Source: Candidatus Stackebrandtia excrementipullorum
Lineage (GTDB): Bacteria > Actinomycetota > Actinomycetes > Mycobacteriales > Micromonosporaceae
Direction: 5' to 3'
Length of the DNA stretch: 43,844 nucleotides
NCBI GenBank assembly: GCA_019113825.1
Contig: DXGR01000110.1
Coordinates: forward strand, 1-43,844
Part shown: piece after piece, positions 25,070-33,865 of the stretch
How the letters are laid out: the number at the start of each line of letters is the position of its first letter
Position numbering within the stretch: the stretch's first letter is position 1
Program-made: the position numbers and the translations under genes
The notes under the pieces: generated by a model
Databases searched by the model: none
Told to the model about the DNA's origin: nothing
The model's input: the letters and a program-made list of their open reading frames with translations, nothing else

Positions 25070-26791
25070 TCACTCGTCGGATAAACGCACCATTCCGCGC
25101 TTGGCGAATATGTCGCGAATCTCGCGCAACGCCGCGTCGACCTCCGCCTCGAAATAACCGCGCTGAACCAGACTGAACTGACTGGTGTCCAGCTCCTTGT
25201 CACTAACCGGAACCGGCGACCGACCCGTCATATTGGACGACATCGCGTCGAATATCCGGTCGACCTGCGCCGGGTCGTAGCCACTGCCGAACCGGCGAGG
25301 CTGGAACGCGCCCCTCAACTGTTCGAGGCGTTGCAGGTCCTCGGGTTTGAACGGTGAATCGGCGGAACGCAGCTCAGTGGTCATCTCCTCGCGACCATGC
25401 CGCCCCGGCCCATCGAACATGCCGCGACCCTCGTACGGGTTACGACGACCGTAATCGACCTTGGCACCGCCGTGCTCAACCTGAGACGGGGCCGGTGCGG
25501 CATCACGATAACCACCCGGTGCATCCCCGTAAGGGGAGGGAGGACGGCTCGGCTGAGGCGTCGCCGGGTGCGGGATCATCGCCGTCGGGTCCGTTGGCAT
25601 GCCGCGTGGTGGCGTCGGATCCGAGCCGTGATGTGGCATCGGATCGCGTTGGGCCGGTGGCCCGAAACCGTCACCGCCACGCCGCAACCGCTGCGTCGCC
25701 TGCGAATCGGCATCCGACGGCTCTTCCAGACGCCGCATTGGCCGCGTGATGTCCTCGTCGTAACCGGAAGGAGGTCCAGCCGGCGGCATCGGACGTTCAT
25801 GTCGATCGAACGGCCCTGCTTCGGCGCCCCAACCGGATCCGCCACCGGACGGCCCGGACGACGCGAAGGATTCGGGTTCAGGCATGAACCGTCGTTCCTG
25901 CGGTGGTGCAAACCGATCCTGCGGCGGCCCCCCGGGGCCGTCGAAACCGCCGGGACCGGTTGGACCACCGGCATGCGCGGCCTGCTCAAAACGATCAGGA
26001 GGACCATCAAAACGCCCGGGAGGACCACCCATCGGCGGACCATCAAAACGATCGCCGGGAGGACCGTCAAACCGATCGTCGTGTCGATCGAACCCACCAG
26101 GTGGGGTGCTGTGGCGACGGGTTGGCCGGCCTCCGAACGGGTCGTCATCATCCGGTCCACCGGCAAGGTGTCCGAAACCTTCGCCGTCGTCGGCCCGCAG
26201 GTGTCCGAAGCCTTCGCCGTCGTCGGCGATCGGTGACCGGCCACCGCGTGCCGGCTCGCGCCGCGTCATCGGCGGCGGAGTCGACGGTTCAGCGTGCATC
26301 GCGTGACGGTCGCGTGCAGGCGACATCTCTCGGGGTGGCATGTCACGCATGTCGTTGGGAGGCGACATCTCTCGGGGTGGCATGTCACGCATGTCGTGGG
26401 GAGGCGACATCTCTCGGGGTGGCATGTCGTGGGAGGGGGGCATTTCGTGCGAAGGGATATCACGTGGAGGCATTTCGTCGCGTCCGGGATCTTCGCCGCC
26501 CCGTGGGCCGTTCATGAACTCGGGCGAGGGGGCACGACCCAGAACTCCCCGTTCCTCCAGTTCGCTGAGTTGTCTGGCCACTCGGTCGAGGTAGACGTCG
26601 ACCTGCCACTCGTCGTATCCACCGAAACGGACCCGAAACACCACGTCGTCGACCTCTTGCGAGGGGACCGGAGCACCCATCGGTTCGCCGGCCAAGGTCG
26701 CTTCCACTCGATCCAGAAACGCGTCGACCTCGTCGACTTTGTAACCTCGGCTTAGAGCGCGTCGCCTAAACCGATCACCATGATTGGCCAC
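25070..26791 (-). CDS. DivIVA-like protein with four modules and a long repetitive linker
   Basis: A 573-residue protein. Two DivIVA-type modules lie at the N-terminus (RGYKVDEVDAFLDRV, 15-29; GGYDEWQVDVYLDRV, 57-71) and two at the C-terminus (SGYDPAQVDRIFDAM, 503-517; RGYFEAEVDAALREI, 544-558). Between them are about 430 disordered residues rich in Pro, Gly, Asp, Arg and Met, with tandem repeats: 14-residue units containing RDMPPREMSPP, 11-residue units ADDGEGFGHL, and many RFDGPP copies. No long coiled coil is seen, unlike Wag31/DivIVA. The GTG at 26791 overlaps the rlmN stop by 1 nt (TAGTG). A polar or septal scaffold is a guess from the modules. Confidence 0.8.
   Translation of the reverse strand: MANHGDRFRRRALSRGYKVDEVDAFLDRVEATLAGEPMGAPVPSQEVDDVVFRVRFGGYDEWQVDVYLDRVARQLSELEERGVLGRAPSPEFMNGPRGGEDPGRDEMPPRDIPSHEMPPSHDMPPREMSPPHDMRDMPPREMSPPNDMRDMPPREMSPARDRHAMHAEPSTPPPMTRREPARGGRSPIADDGEGFGHLRADDGEGFGHLAGGPDDDDPFGGRPTRRHSTPPGGFDRHDDRFDGPPGDRFDGPPMGGPPGRFDGPPDRFEQAAHAGGPTGPGGFDGPGGPPQDRFAPPQERRFMPEPESFASSGPSGGGSGWGAEAGPFDRHERPMPPAGPPSGYDEDITRPMRRLEEPSDADSQATQRLRRGGDGFGPPAQRDPMPHHGSDPTPPRGMPTDPTAMIPHPATPQPSRPPSPYGDAPGGYRDAAPAPSQVEHGGAKVDYGRRNPYEGRGMFDGPGRHGREEMTTELRSADSPFKPEDLQRLEQLRGAFQPRRFGSGYDPAQVDRIFDAMSSNMTGRSPVPVSDKELDTSQFSLVQRGYFEAEVDAALREIRDIFAKRGMVRLSDE
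26319..26428 (-). repeat. 42-bp tandem repeat inside the DivIVA-like gene
   Basis: Units at 26319-26360 and 26361-26402 differ at a single position near the end, and a third, partial unit starts at 26403. Each unit is 14 codons, giving the RDMPPREMSPP-type protein repeat. The in-frame length suggests expansion by slippage or recombination under coding constraint. Confidence 0.9.
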
Positions 26792-27957
26792 TACAAAGCC
26801 ACCTTCCGTGATTCGCCCCGCGGAGCATGGGCCAATTCCTCCGTCCCACCCTGCGGGTCATCAGACCGCTGCGTTGCCGCCAACTGCCCACAGGCACCGT
26901 CAATCTCCCGGCCTCGGGTGTCCCGCACCGTCGTGGGAACTCCAACGGCACGCAACCGCGCTACAAACTCACGTTCAACGTCCTTGGGACTGGCGTCCCA
27001 TCGGCTGCCGGGCGTCGGGTTCAACGGGATCAAGTTGACATGCGCCAACTTGCCCTTAAGCAACCGTCCCAACAAATCCGCCCGCCACGGCTGGTCGTTC
27101 ACGTCCCGAATCATTGCGTACTCGATAGAGACACGTCGCCCGGTGCGCTTGGCATAATGCCATGCGGAGTCAAGCACTTCGGCGACCTTCCAACGGTTGT
27201 TTATCGGTACCAGCTCATCCCGCAGCTCATCGTCGGGAGCATGCAGCGACACTGCCAGCGTCACCGACAGATCCTCTTCCGTCAACCTCCGAATGGCCGG
27301 AACCAACCCGACGGTTGACACCGTGATGTGACGGGCGGACAGGCCAAGTCCTTCGGGCGCCGGAGACGTGATCCGGCGTAGAGCCGCAACGAGCCGGGAG
27401 TAATTGGCCAGTGGCTCCCCCATTCCCATGAACACGACGTGTGACAAGCGCCCGAGCCCGGCCTCGTCGGACAACCGTGCCGCGCTCACCACTTGTTCAA
27501 CGATCTCGGCGGTCGACATGTTACGTGTCAGCCCAGCTTGCCCCGTAGCACAGAACGGGCAGGCCATGCCGCAGCCGGCCTGGGAGGACACACACACGGT
27601 GGCGCGTTGGGGATATCCCATCAACACGCTCTCCACCAGTGAGCCGTCGTGCAGTCGCCACAGTGTCTTACGGGTGGTTCCGTCATCGCACTCCGCCTGG
27701 TGCACGGATGTCAACAGACGGGGGAACAACGCCTCGGCCAGTCGTTCCCTTGACGCGGCCGGAAGGTCCGTCATCGCCGAGACATCGGTTTCACGGCGCG
27801 CAAAGTAATGGTGCGACAACTGGTTTGCACGGAAAGCGGGTTCACCCAGCTCGGCGACGGCCTCCCGCCGCTGGGCAAGGTCGAGATCGGCCAGGTGACG
27901 CGAAGGCAAACTCCGGTTGGCCTTGGCCGGACTGAGGTTCAAAGCTGGCATTGTCAT
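26791..27957 (-). CDS. rlmN: 23S rRNA/tRNA (adenine-C2)-methyltransferase RlmN
   Basis: A 388-residue radical SAM enzyme that methylates A2503 of 23S rRNA and A37 of some tRNAs. The cluster motif is [14 protein letters not shown]. Other family signatures are [84 protein letters not shown] and [12 protein letters not shown]. The C-terminal catalytic Cys region is [13 protein letters not shown] charged tail of about 25 residues follows. It starts at ATG 27957 without an obvious ribosome site and is coupled to the DivIVA-like gene. Confidence 0.96.
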   Translation of the reverse strand: MTMPALNLSPAKANRSLPSRHLADLDLAQRREAVAELGEPAFRANQLSHHYFARRETDVSAMTDLPAASRERLAEALFPRLLTSVHQAECDDGTTRKTLWRLHDGSLVESVLMGYPQRATVCVSSQAGCGMACPFCATGQAGLTRNMSTAEIVEQVVSAARLSDEAGLGRLSHVVFMGMGEPLANYSRLVAALRRITSPAPEGLGLSARHITVSTVGLVPAIRRLTEEDLSVTLAVSLHAPDDELRDELVPINNRWKVAEVLDSAWHYAKRTGRRVSIEYAMIRDVNDQPWRADLLGRLLKGKLAHVNLIPLNPTPGSRWDASPKDVEREFVARLRAVGVPTTVRDTRGREIDGACGQLAATQRSDDPQGGTEELAHAPRGESRKVAL

Positions 27958-28069
27958 GTCGAGCCAAGTCTTACACGCCGAATCTGACTACGGCGTTCGA
28001 TAGGTGCCCGAAAGCGATTCTGATCGCCGAAGATGGCCCGATTCAGCGTGATATTGCTCGCTACGGCAA

Positions 28070-29050
28070 TCATGAAGGCCCCGGCACGAGGTAGACAAGC
28101 CAGGCATATGCGACAGGGAGGACAAAAAGGATCGAGTCGAGACGGTCCATCAATCCGCCGTGTCCGGGGATCAAATTACTCATGTCCTTGATCCCAAGAT
28201 CTCTTTTGATGAGTGATTCGGTGAGATCACCCAATGTGGCCACAACCGCCAAGGTCACGCCGAATGCCGCTCCCAGCCACCAGGCCACATCGAACATGAA
28301 GAACAACAGCAGCGCGCCGCCGACGGCGCTGGCGAATACCGACCCGCCCAAACCCTCCCAGGATTTCTTCGGGCTGATCTTCGGCGCCATGGGATGACGT
28401 CCGGCCAGGACACCCGCGACATAACCACCGGTGTCACTCAACACGACGACCGCCAACGTCGCGATGATGCGCAGATGGCCGTCGTCGGGCGCCAGAAGCA
28501 GCACCGCGAACGCCCCGAGGAACGGAACGTACAACGCAACCAGTGCAGACGCCGGAACATCGATGTGGTAGCCGGTGGCACCGTCGGCCAACCGCCATAC
28601 GACAAGTACCGCAATGGTCAAGCCAAGCCCGACCACGAGCATGTCGGGACCGGCGATCCATGTCAGCGCGAGCATTCCGACACCGCAACCGACCAAAGTC
28701 CAGACGGGGACACGGACGTTCGCCTTACGCATGCCGGTGGAGAGTTCCCAGATCGCCACTGCCAGCGCCGCGGCCACGACGACGAGGAAGATCTCTCGGT
28801 AAACGAGAAGGGAGCCCAGTACCAGCCCGCCCAACCCCAAGCCCACGCCGATGGCCATGGGCAGGTTGCGCCCGGCCTTACCGGTGGATTTGGTCGCCTG
28901 CCACGCCGGTGACGAGTCGGGTGCGACCGTCACCTCGTCCGGGACCGGAGTGTGGCCGCTGTCGGGCGGCCTCGGCGACGGTTCGGCTCCGCCGAATGGG
29001 GGGTTGGGTCCTTGGGAAGGAACCGACGACGGAGGATCGTTGTGGCCCAT
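28070..29050 (-). CDS. cdsA: Phosphatidate cytidylyltransferase (CDP-diacylglycerol synthase)
   Basis: A 326-residue membrane enzyme making CDP-diacylglycerol from phosphatidate and CTP. After a Pro-rich cytoplasmic start (~60 residues) there are about eight TM segments. The family signature is present: VVLSDTGGYVAGVLAGRHPMAPKISPKKSWEG, GDLTESLIKRDLGIKDMSNLIPGHGGLMDRLDSI. The ATG at 29050 overlaps the frr stop by 1 nt (TAATG), so it is translated right after frr, as in other actinobacteria. Confidence 0.95.
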   Translation of the reverse strand: MGHNDPPSSVPSQGPNPPFGGAEPSPRPPDSGHTPVPDEVTVAPDSSPAWQATKSTGKAGRNLPMAIGVGLGLGGLVLGSLLVYREIFLVVVAAALAVAIWELSTGMRKANVRVPVWTLVGCGVGMLALTWIAGPDMLVVGLGLTIAVLVVWRLADGATGYHIDVPASALVALYVPFLGAFAVLLLAPDDGHLRIIATLAVVVLSDTGGYVAGVLAGRHPMAPKISPKKSWEGLGGSVFASAVGGALLLFFMFDVAWWLGAAFGVTLAVVATLGDLTESLIKRDLGIKDMSNLIPGHGGLMDRLDSILFVLPVAYAWLVYLVPGPS

Positions 29051-29607
29051 TAGATCTCAAGCAGTTCAGACTCTTTGTGCGAGACGAGGCCATCGATCGT
29101 CTTCACGTGGCGTTGAGTGATCTCGTCGAGTTCCTTCTCACCACGGCGGCCTTCGTCCTCGCCCACTTCGCCGTCACGAACGAGCCGATCCAGCTCCTCT
29201 TTGGCTTTGCGGCGCACGTTGCGAATCGCGACCTTCGATTCCTCACCCTTTTGCCGCGCGACCTTGATCATGTCGCGGCGGCGCTCCTCGGTCATCTGAG
29301 GAAGCATCAGTCGCAGCTGGTTGCCCTCGTTGTTGGGGTTCGCGCCCAAGTCGGAATCACGAATCGCGCGCTCCAGCGCGTCCGTCTGCGAAATGTCGTA
29401 AGGCTTGATGACGACCATGCGCGGCTCGGGGACCGCGATAGACGCCAATTGGGTAAGCGGTGTCGGTGCCCCGTAGTAGTCCACCATGATCTTGCCGAAC
29501 ATCGCCGAAGAGGCTCGGCCGGTCCGAATCGCGGCGAACTCCTCTTTGGCGTGTTCGATCGCGTTTTCCATTTTTTCTTCGGCTTCGAAGAGGGCGTCTT
29601 CAATCAC
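29050..29607 (-). CDS. frr: Ribosome recycling factor
   Basis: A 185-residue RRF of standard length, which splits post-termination ribosomes with EF-G. Visible marks are the helical start [93 protein letters not shown] and [14 protein letters not shown]. It begins with GTG. It is 123 nt downstream of pyrH and overlaps cdsA. Confidence 0.97.
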   Translation of the reverse strand: MIEDALFEAEEKMENAIEHAKEEFAAIRTGRASSAMFGKIMVDYYGAPTPLTQLASIAVPEPRMVVIKPYDISQTDALERAIRDSDLGANPNNEGNQLRLMLPQMTEERRRDMIKVARQKGEESKVAIRNVRRKAKEELDRLVRDGEVGEDEGRRGEKELDEITQRHVKTIDGLVSHKESELLEI

Positions 29608-29730
29608 GTTATACGTCTCACAATCTGGCGGATCATCGCCGGCCTGGTGAAGTCAGGTAGTCATGTTTTCATGCGGCTTCCGTGAATGCCACGGCTCCCC
29701 GTACCGGTCACGTCGCCACGACAAGCCGAT

Positions 29731-30462
29731 TCAGGACTCCGAAGTGATCAAAGTGCCGATCTTTTCCCCTGACAAGGCACGCAGAATCGAGTCCTTACCT
29801 TCGGCGCCGAATACCAGCATCGGCAGTTTGTTCTCCTGGCAGAGACTGAACGCGGCCTGATCAACCACCTGAAGTCGCCGCTGCAGCGCGTCTTCAAAAG
29901 TCACCGTTTCAAGACGTTGAGCGTTGGGGTCGGTCCGGGGGTCCGCGGTGTAAACGGCGTCGACCCCGTTCTTGCTCATCAGGACCGCGTCCGCCTTGAT
30001 CTCCAACGCACGCTGGGCCGATACCGTGTCGGTCGAGAAGTACGGCATGCCCGCTCCCGCACCGAATATGACGACACGGCCCTTCTCCAGATGCCGCATC
30101 GCACGGCGCGGAATGTACGCCTCCGCCACCTGAGCCATCGTGATGGCCGTCTGAACGCGGGTCTCCACGCCTTCCTTTTCCAGGAAGTCCTGGAGCGCGA
30201 GGCAGTTCATAACCGTGCCGAGCATGCCCATGTAGTCGGCGCGAGTACGTTCCATGCCTCGGCGCTGGAGCTCGGCACCGCGGAAGAAGTTTCCACCACC
30301 GATCACGGCGGCGATCTGTACCCCCTGGCGAGTCGCCCCGGCGATCTGGGCGGCTATGCCTGCGACCACGTCCGGGTCAACCCCGACGGCGCCGCCGCCG
30401 AAAACCTCACCTGACAGTTTCAGAACAACGCGGCGGTAACGATGACGGTCGGAGTCGGTCAT
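29731..30462 (-). CDS. pyrH: UMP kinase
   Basis: A 243-residue amino-acid-kinase-fold UMP kinase. Typical parts are [88 protein letters not shown] and the C-terminal GTLIT. The ATG at 30462 gives the family start ([19 protein letters not shown]). The frame is open further upstream only through a hairpin region. It is separated from tsf by two T-run terminators. Confidence 0.96.
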   Translation of the reverse strand: MTDSDRHRYRRVVLKLSGEVFGGGAVGVDPDVVAGIAAQIAGATRQGVQIAAVIGGGNFFRGAELQRRGMERTRADYMGMLGTVMNCLALQDFLEKEGVETRVQTAITMAQVAEAYIPRRAMRHLEKGRVVIFGAGAGMPYFSTDTVSAQRALEIKADAVLMSKNGVDAVYTADPRTDPNAQRLETVTFEDALQRRLQVVDQAAFSLCQENKLPMLVFGAEGKDSILRALSGEKIGTLITSES

Positions 30463-30506
30463 GATTGGCCATCTTTCTTCGTGAGTCCGGTCGGGTATAT
30501 CCGAAA

Positions 30507-30550
30507 ACGAGGGAGCCATCGATGGCAGAACCATCCGATAGCTCCCTCGT
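30507..30550 (-). terminator. T-run hairpin just upstream of pyrH
   Basis: ACGAGGGAGC and GCTCCCTCGT make a perfect 10-bp outer stem; inner bases ATCGATGG and CCATCCGAT extend it with one bulge to about 18 bp around a 5-nt loop. On the minus strand TTTT follows. It ends 44 nt before the pyrH start, so it is either a second tsf terminator or an attenuator for pyrH. Confidence 0.85.
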
Positions 30551-30621
30551 CCATCGAAATTCGATCTATCCGAAACGCCGGGGCGCGATCCTCGCGATCA
30601 AGCAGACCCTCGACGCGGGAG

Positions 30622-30649
30622 AAAACCGCAGGCGATACGTCGTCTGCGG
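30622..30649 (-). terminator. Intrinsic terminator after tsf
   Basis: On the minus strand CCGCAGACGA pairs with TCGCCTGCGG (one A-C mismatch) around a 4-nt loop, followed by TTTTC. It begins about 12 nt after the tsf stop. Confidence 0.85.
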
Positions 30650-30660
30650 CCGTTTGACGG

Positions 30661-31473
30661 TTACTCCCGGCCCACCTCGAAGCGAACGAAACCGGTCACG
30701 CTGGTTCCGTCGGCCTCCAGGACTTGGGTCACGGTCTTCTTGTTGTCGGACACCGATGCCTGCTCCAGCAACACGAAGTCCTTGTAATAGGCGTTCACCT
30801 TGCCGGTCACGATCTTCTCGATCGCCTGCTCGGGCTTACCTTCTTCGCGTGCGGTCTGTTCGGCAACGCGACGCTCGTTCTCCACGACGTCGGCGGGCAC
30901 CTCGTCGCGGGTGAGATAACTCGGACGCATCGCAGCGATCTGCATACCGATGCTACGCGCGGCTTCGGCGTTACCGGTGTAGGCGACCATGACACCCACC
31001 TGCGGTGGCAGGTCCTCCGACTTACGGTGCAGGTACACGGCGATGTCACCGGCCAGAACGGCGACGCGGTTGAGAACAAGTTTCTCACCGATTTTCGCCG
31101 ACTCCTCGGCTACGTGATCGGCGACGGTTTTTCCGTTCAGCTCCGAGGCAAGGAACGCGGCCTGGTCGGCAGGCTGCGTGGCCGCAGCGTGCTCGACAAG
31201 CGTCTGAGCCAACTCGATGAAAGCGGCGTTTTTCGCAACAAAGTCGGTTTCGCAGTTGAGCTCGAGCAGGGCGTTGCCCGACTGCGCCACGAGACCGTTG
31301 GCGGTGGTGCGGCCGGCACGCTTACCGACGTCCTTCGCGCCTTTGATCCGCAGGGCCTCAACGGCGGCGTCAAAGTCGCCGTCGGCTTCGGTCAGTGCCT
31401 TTTTGACGTCCATCATCCCGGCCCCGGTCATCTCCCGGAGTCGCTTGATGTCAGCGGCGGTGATTGTGGCCAT
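30661..31473 (-). CDS. tsf: Translation elongation factor Ts
   Basis: A 270-residue EF-Ts, the nucleotide exchange factor for EF-Tu. The N-terminal UBA-like domain ([23 protein letters not shown]) and the core signature [14 protein letters not shown] are clear, followed by two coiled subdomains ([35 protein letters not shown]). It ends [24 protein letters not shown]. The ATG at 31473 has GAAAG 5 nt upstream. It follows rpsB with a hairpin in the 73-nt gap, the universal rpsB-tsf order. Confidence 0.97.
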   Translation of the reverse strand: MATITAADIKRLREMTGAGMMDVKKALTEADGDFDAAVEALRIKGAKDVGKRAGRTTANGLVAQSGNALLELNCETDFVAKNAAFIELAQTLVEHAAATQPADQAAFLASELNGKTVADHVAEESAKIGEKLVLNRVAVLAGDIAVYLHRKSEDLPPQVGVMVAYTGNAEAARSIGMQIAAMRPSYLTRDEVPADVVENERRVAEQTAREEGKPEQAIEKIVTGKVNAYYKDFVLLEQASVSDNKKTVTQVLEADGTSVTGFVRFEVGRE

Positions 31474-31513
31474 GTCTTCTTTCCACTCGATGAAGATGAG
31501 GTTGACGTGCGAT

Positions 31514-31541
31514 ACCGGCGCAGCCTTACGGCTGCGCCGGT
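31514..31541 (-). promoter_or_regulatory. Perfect 12-bp hairpin between rpsB and tsf
   Basis: ACCGGCGCAGCC and GGCTGCGCCGGT pair perfectly around four bases that read GTAA on the minus-strand RNA, a GNRA-type tetraloop. No T-run follows. It may be an attenuator or a processing/stability element setting the S2 to EF-Ts ratio. Confidence 0.75.
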
Positions 31542-31546
31542 CGTGA

Positions 31547-32407
31547 TCAGGATTCGGCCTTGGGCGCTTCGGCCTTGGGCGCTTCGGCCTTGGGCGCTTC
31601 GGCCTCGGCCGCCGGAGCCGCCGGCTTCTCCAGCAACTCCCGCTCCCACTCGGCCAACGGCTCATCGCTTCCCGCAGCCGCTGTGCCCGGCTTCTGGTCG
31701 TCGCCCTTTGCCGCACCGGCGCGGGCGATAAGGCCCTCGGCGACGGCGTCGGCGATGACGCGGGTAAGCAGCGACGCCGAACGGATGGCGTCGTCGTTCC
31801 CTGGAACCGGGAAGTCGACCTCGTCGGGGTCGCAGTTGGTGTCGAGCACCGCGATCACCGGGATACCCAGTTTGCGCGCCTCGTCGACCGCGATGTGCTC
31901 CTTCTTGGTGTCAACGACCCAGATCGCCGTCGGGAGCTTGGTCATGTCACGCAGGCCGCCCAACGTGCGCGCCAGCTTGTCCTTCTCCCGCATGAGCTGG
32001 AGAAGTTCCTTCTTGGTCCGGCCTTCCTTCGGGTTACCGGACTGTTCGAGGGTTTCCAGCTCCTTCAGGCGCTGCAGGCGCTTGAAGATGGTCTGGAAGT
32101 TCGTGAGCATGCCGCCGAGCCAGCGGTAGTTCACGTAAGGCATGCCGACACGGCGTGCCTGGTCCTCAATGGCTTCTTGGGCCTGCTTCTTCGTTCCGAC
32201 GAACATGATCGAACCGCCTTCGGCGACCGTGTTCTTCACGAAGTCATGAGCTTTCGAGATGTAATCGAGCGTCTGTCGAAGGTCGATTACGTAGATGCCG
32301 TTGCGCTCGGTGAGAATGAAGCGCTTCATTTTCGGGTTCCAGCGTCGGGTCTGGTGACCGAAGTGCACGCCGCTTTCGAGCAGCTGGCGCATGCTGACAA
32401 CAGGCAC
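31547..32407 (-). CDS. rpsB: 30S ribosomal protein S2
   Basis: A 286-residue S2. Signatures are [99 protein letters not shown] and [14 protein letters not shown]. The C-terminus has an actinobacterial Ala/Pro/Lys/Glu tail with three EAPKA copies, coded by 15-bp DNA repeats near 31559-31606. GTG at 32407 has AAAGGA 9 nt upstream and begins just before the conserved SMRQLLESG. Confidence 0.96.
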   Translation of the reverse strand: MPVVSMRQLLESGVHFGHQTRRWNPKMKRFILTERNGIYVIDLRQTLDYISKAHDFVKNTVAEGGSIMFVGTKKQAQEAIEDQARRVGMPYVNYRWLGGMLTNFQTIFKRLQRLKELETLEQSGNPKEGRTKKELLQLMREKDKLARTLGGLRDMTKLPTAIWVVDTKKEHIAVDEARKLGIPVIAVLDTNCDPDEVDFPVPGNDDAIRSASLLTRVIADAVAEGLIARAGAAKGDDQKPGTAAAGSDEPLAEWERELLEKPAAPAAEAEAPKAEAPKAEAPKAES

Positions 32408-32732
32408 TGCCTGGTTTCCTTTCGCCACGCACGGGTCGATGGTGTCCGACCGTGCTTCCTGGTTGTTCGCGAGAATCTCGTGATCCGTCGCGCCTGGTGC
32501 CCACATGTCGACGATCGTGAGATGCCGAGTTCGAGAACCCGGACCGGGAAGATCGCCGCCTCGGCCCAGCCGCTTGTCGATGCGGTTGTCGAGAAAAGCA
32601 AGCACGCGATAGTCGGTCACCGGTGGTGACCGCCGCTAGAGAGTGTACGCGGTGGCCTCGATCCCCTCCGCGCACGTCCGTCGACGCCAACTCGAGCCGA
32701 CACGGCTGGCCGGCTCACGCGATCAACGGTTT
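32408..32732 (-). promoter_or_regulatory. 325-bp rpsB leader/upstream region with hairpins
   Basis: No gene is seen here. On the minus strand a 9-bp hairpin with one bulge (GCACGGTCG/CGACCCGTGC, 32429-32455) lies about 20 nt upstream of the S2 start, next to the ribosome site. A perfect 8-bp palindrome CGGTCACC-N3-GGTGACCG lies at 32614-32632. The proximal hairpin is a candidate site for S2 autoregulation, known for rpsB in other bacteria; the link here is inference. A possible -10 (TACACT on the minus strand, 32643-32648) has no clear -35. Confidence 0.5.
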
Positions 32733-33587
32733 TCAGGCCGCCAAACCTGCGGCCAACAGGAGGGCAAGACCCGTCAAAAGGTACGTGTAAGGCGGACGCA
32801 ACAAGGCTCCCGGGTGATCCGGGCCCGATTGCGGTCCCATACCCAACAGGGGGTACAGCCCCCACGCCGTCAAGGGCAGCCCGGCAAGCGCGAGCGCCGC
32901 AGCCAACGCCGCCGACGGGGACAGTGGCCCCTCGGCGCCCAACTGCCCTACGAGCATGAACCCGACGAGGCCCATCATCGCCAGCGACACAAGGGCGAGC
33001 ACGACCCCCAGGCCTTTACGGTTACGGCGGTAAACGCCCTCCCCGACCTGCTCGGGGTAGCCGCGCCGCGAGTTCGACGCCGGTGGTTGCTGTTGCTGGA
33101 CATGATGCGATGGCTGGGGCTGTTGCTGATGTTGAGGCTGTTGCAGCTGATGTTGAACGGGATTGTGCAGCTGCGTCGGTTCGTCGATTCCGGGTGTGGC
33201 CTGGTGGGGTGGCGCGGAGAACGGTGTCTCCGGCGGGCCGCCGCCGGGACCTGATGTCGAAGGTTCGGGCGGCAAATGCCTCACCGCGTACGGGTCGGGT
33301 CCGCGCGCGTCCACGCCGACCGCCGCAGCGGCCAATTCCGGGTCCCCCAGATGCGCGTCGGGCCCTTGTGTCGACACCTGTGTATTCGACCAGGATGAGC
33401 CCCCGCCGGGTGGCACCGCCGGTTCGGGTGCCAATCGACGCCCGCCGACACGCTCGTCGGCGACCTCCTGTCGTTCGTGACGACTCATGGGCTCGGTTCT
33501 GTCGATGTATCCCGATTCCGCACGCCGGTTGGAAGGCGGGGCGTTCCAGCTTCCAGTGCTATCGGGGTAATGGGATCGATCCGCCAC
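32733..33587 (-). CDS. Pro/Gln-rich membrane protein, unknown function
   Basis: A 284-residue protein. The N-terminal ~175 residues are hydrophilic and low-complexity (RHERQEVADERVGG, PPGGGSSWSN, then a Gln/His/Pro tract with QLQQPQHQQQPQ). The C-terminal ~100 residues hold three or four TM segments (GLGVVLALVSLAMMGLVGFMLVG; SAALAAALALAGLPLTAWGLYPLLG; YLLTGLALLLAAGLAA). No catalytic motif is seen. The GTG at 33587 has AAAGGAG 7 nt upstream. It diverges from the M23 gene and lies upstream of rpsB on the same strand. Confidence 0.75.
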   Translation of the reverse strand: MADRSHYPDSTGSWNAPPSNRRAESGYIDRTEPMSRHERQEVADERVGGRRLAPEPAVPPGGGSSWSNTQVSTQGPDAHLGDPELAAAAVGVDARGPDPYAVRHLPPEPSTSGPGGGPPETPFSAPPHQATPGIDEPTQLHNPVQHQLQQPQHQQQPQPSHHVQQQQPPASNSRRGYPEQVGEGVYRRNRKGLGVVLALVSLAMMGLVGFMLVGQLGAEGPLSPSAALAAALALAGLPLTAWGLYPLLGMGPQSGPDHPGALLRPPYTYLLTGLALLLAAGLAA

Positions 33588-33865
33588 TCGTGGTCTCCTT
33601 TGGGGGAAGTACGACACCGGTGCCGCCGGGTCGGCAGCGATACAGGGTAGGGACAGGCCACGGACTTCTCGAAAGAGGGTTCGGCCGAATCGGTCACGAC
33701 GGTCTCGCACCAGACGACCGAAGCTACCCGATACCGGTCTGTGCCGTGGGCGGCCACTACCGCGCAGCAATTTATACACTGTGGCTTTTCCACAGCCCTC
33801 ACGCGGTTCACAGGATCGTGATTTCACTGTTGCCGACGATGTGCTCGGCGACCGACGATCAAGCC

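Noticed and set aside
33779-33795. CTGTGG/CCACAG inverted repeat and TTATACA-like sequence suggesting a DnaA box or origin
   Set aside because: There is only a single weak site with no cluster of DnaA boxes and no dnaA or dnaN nearby; a promoter element for the M23 gene is more plausible.
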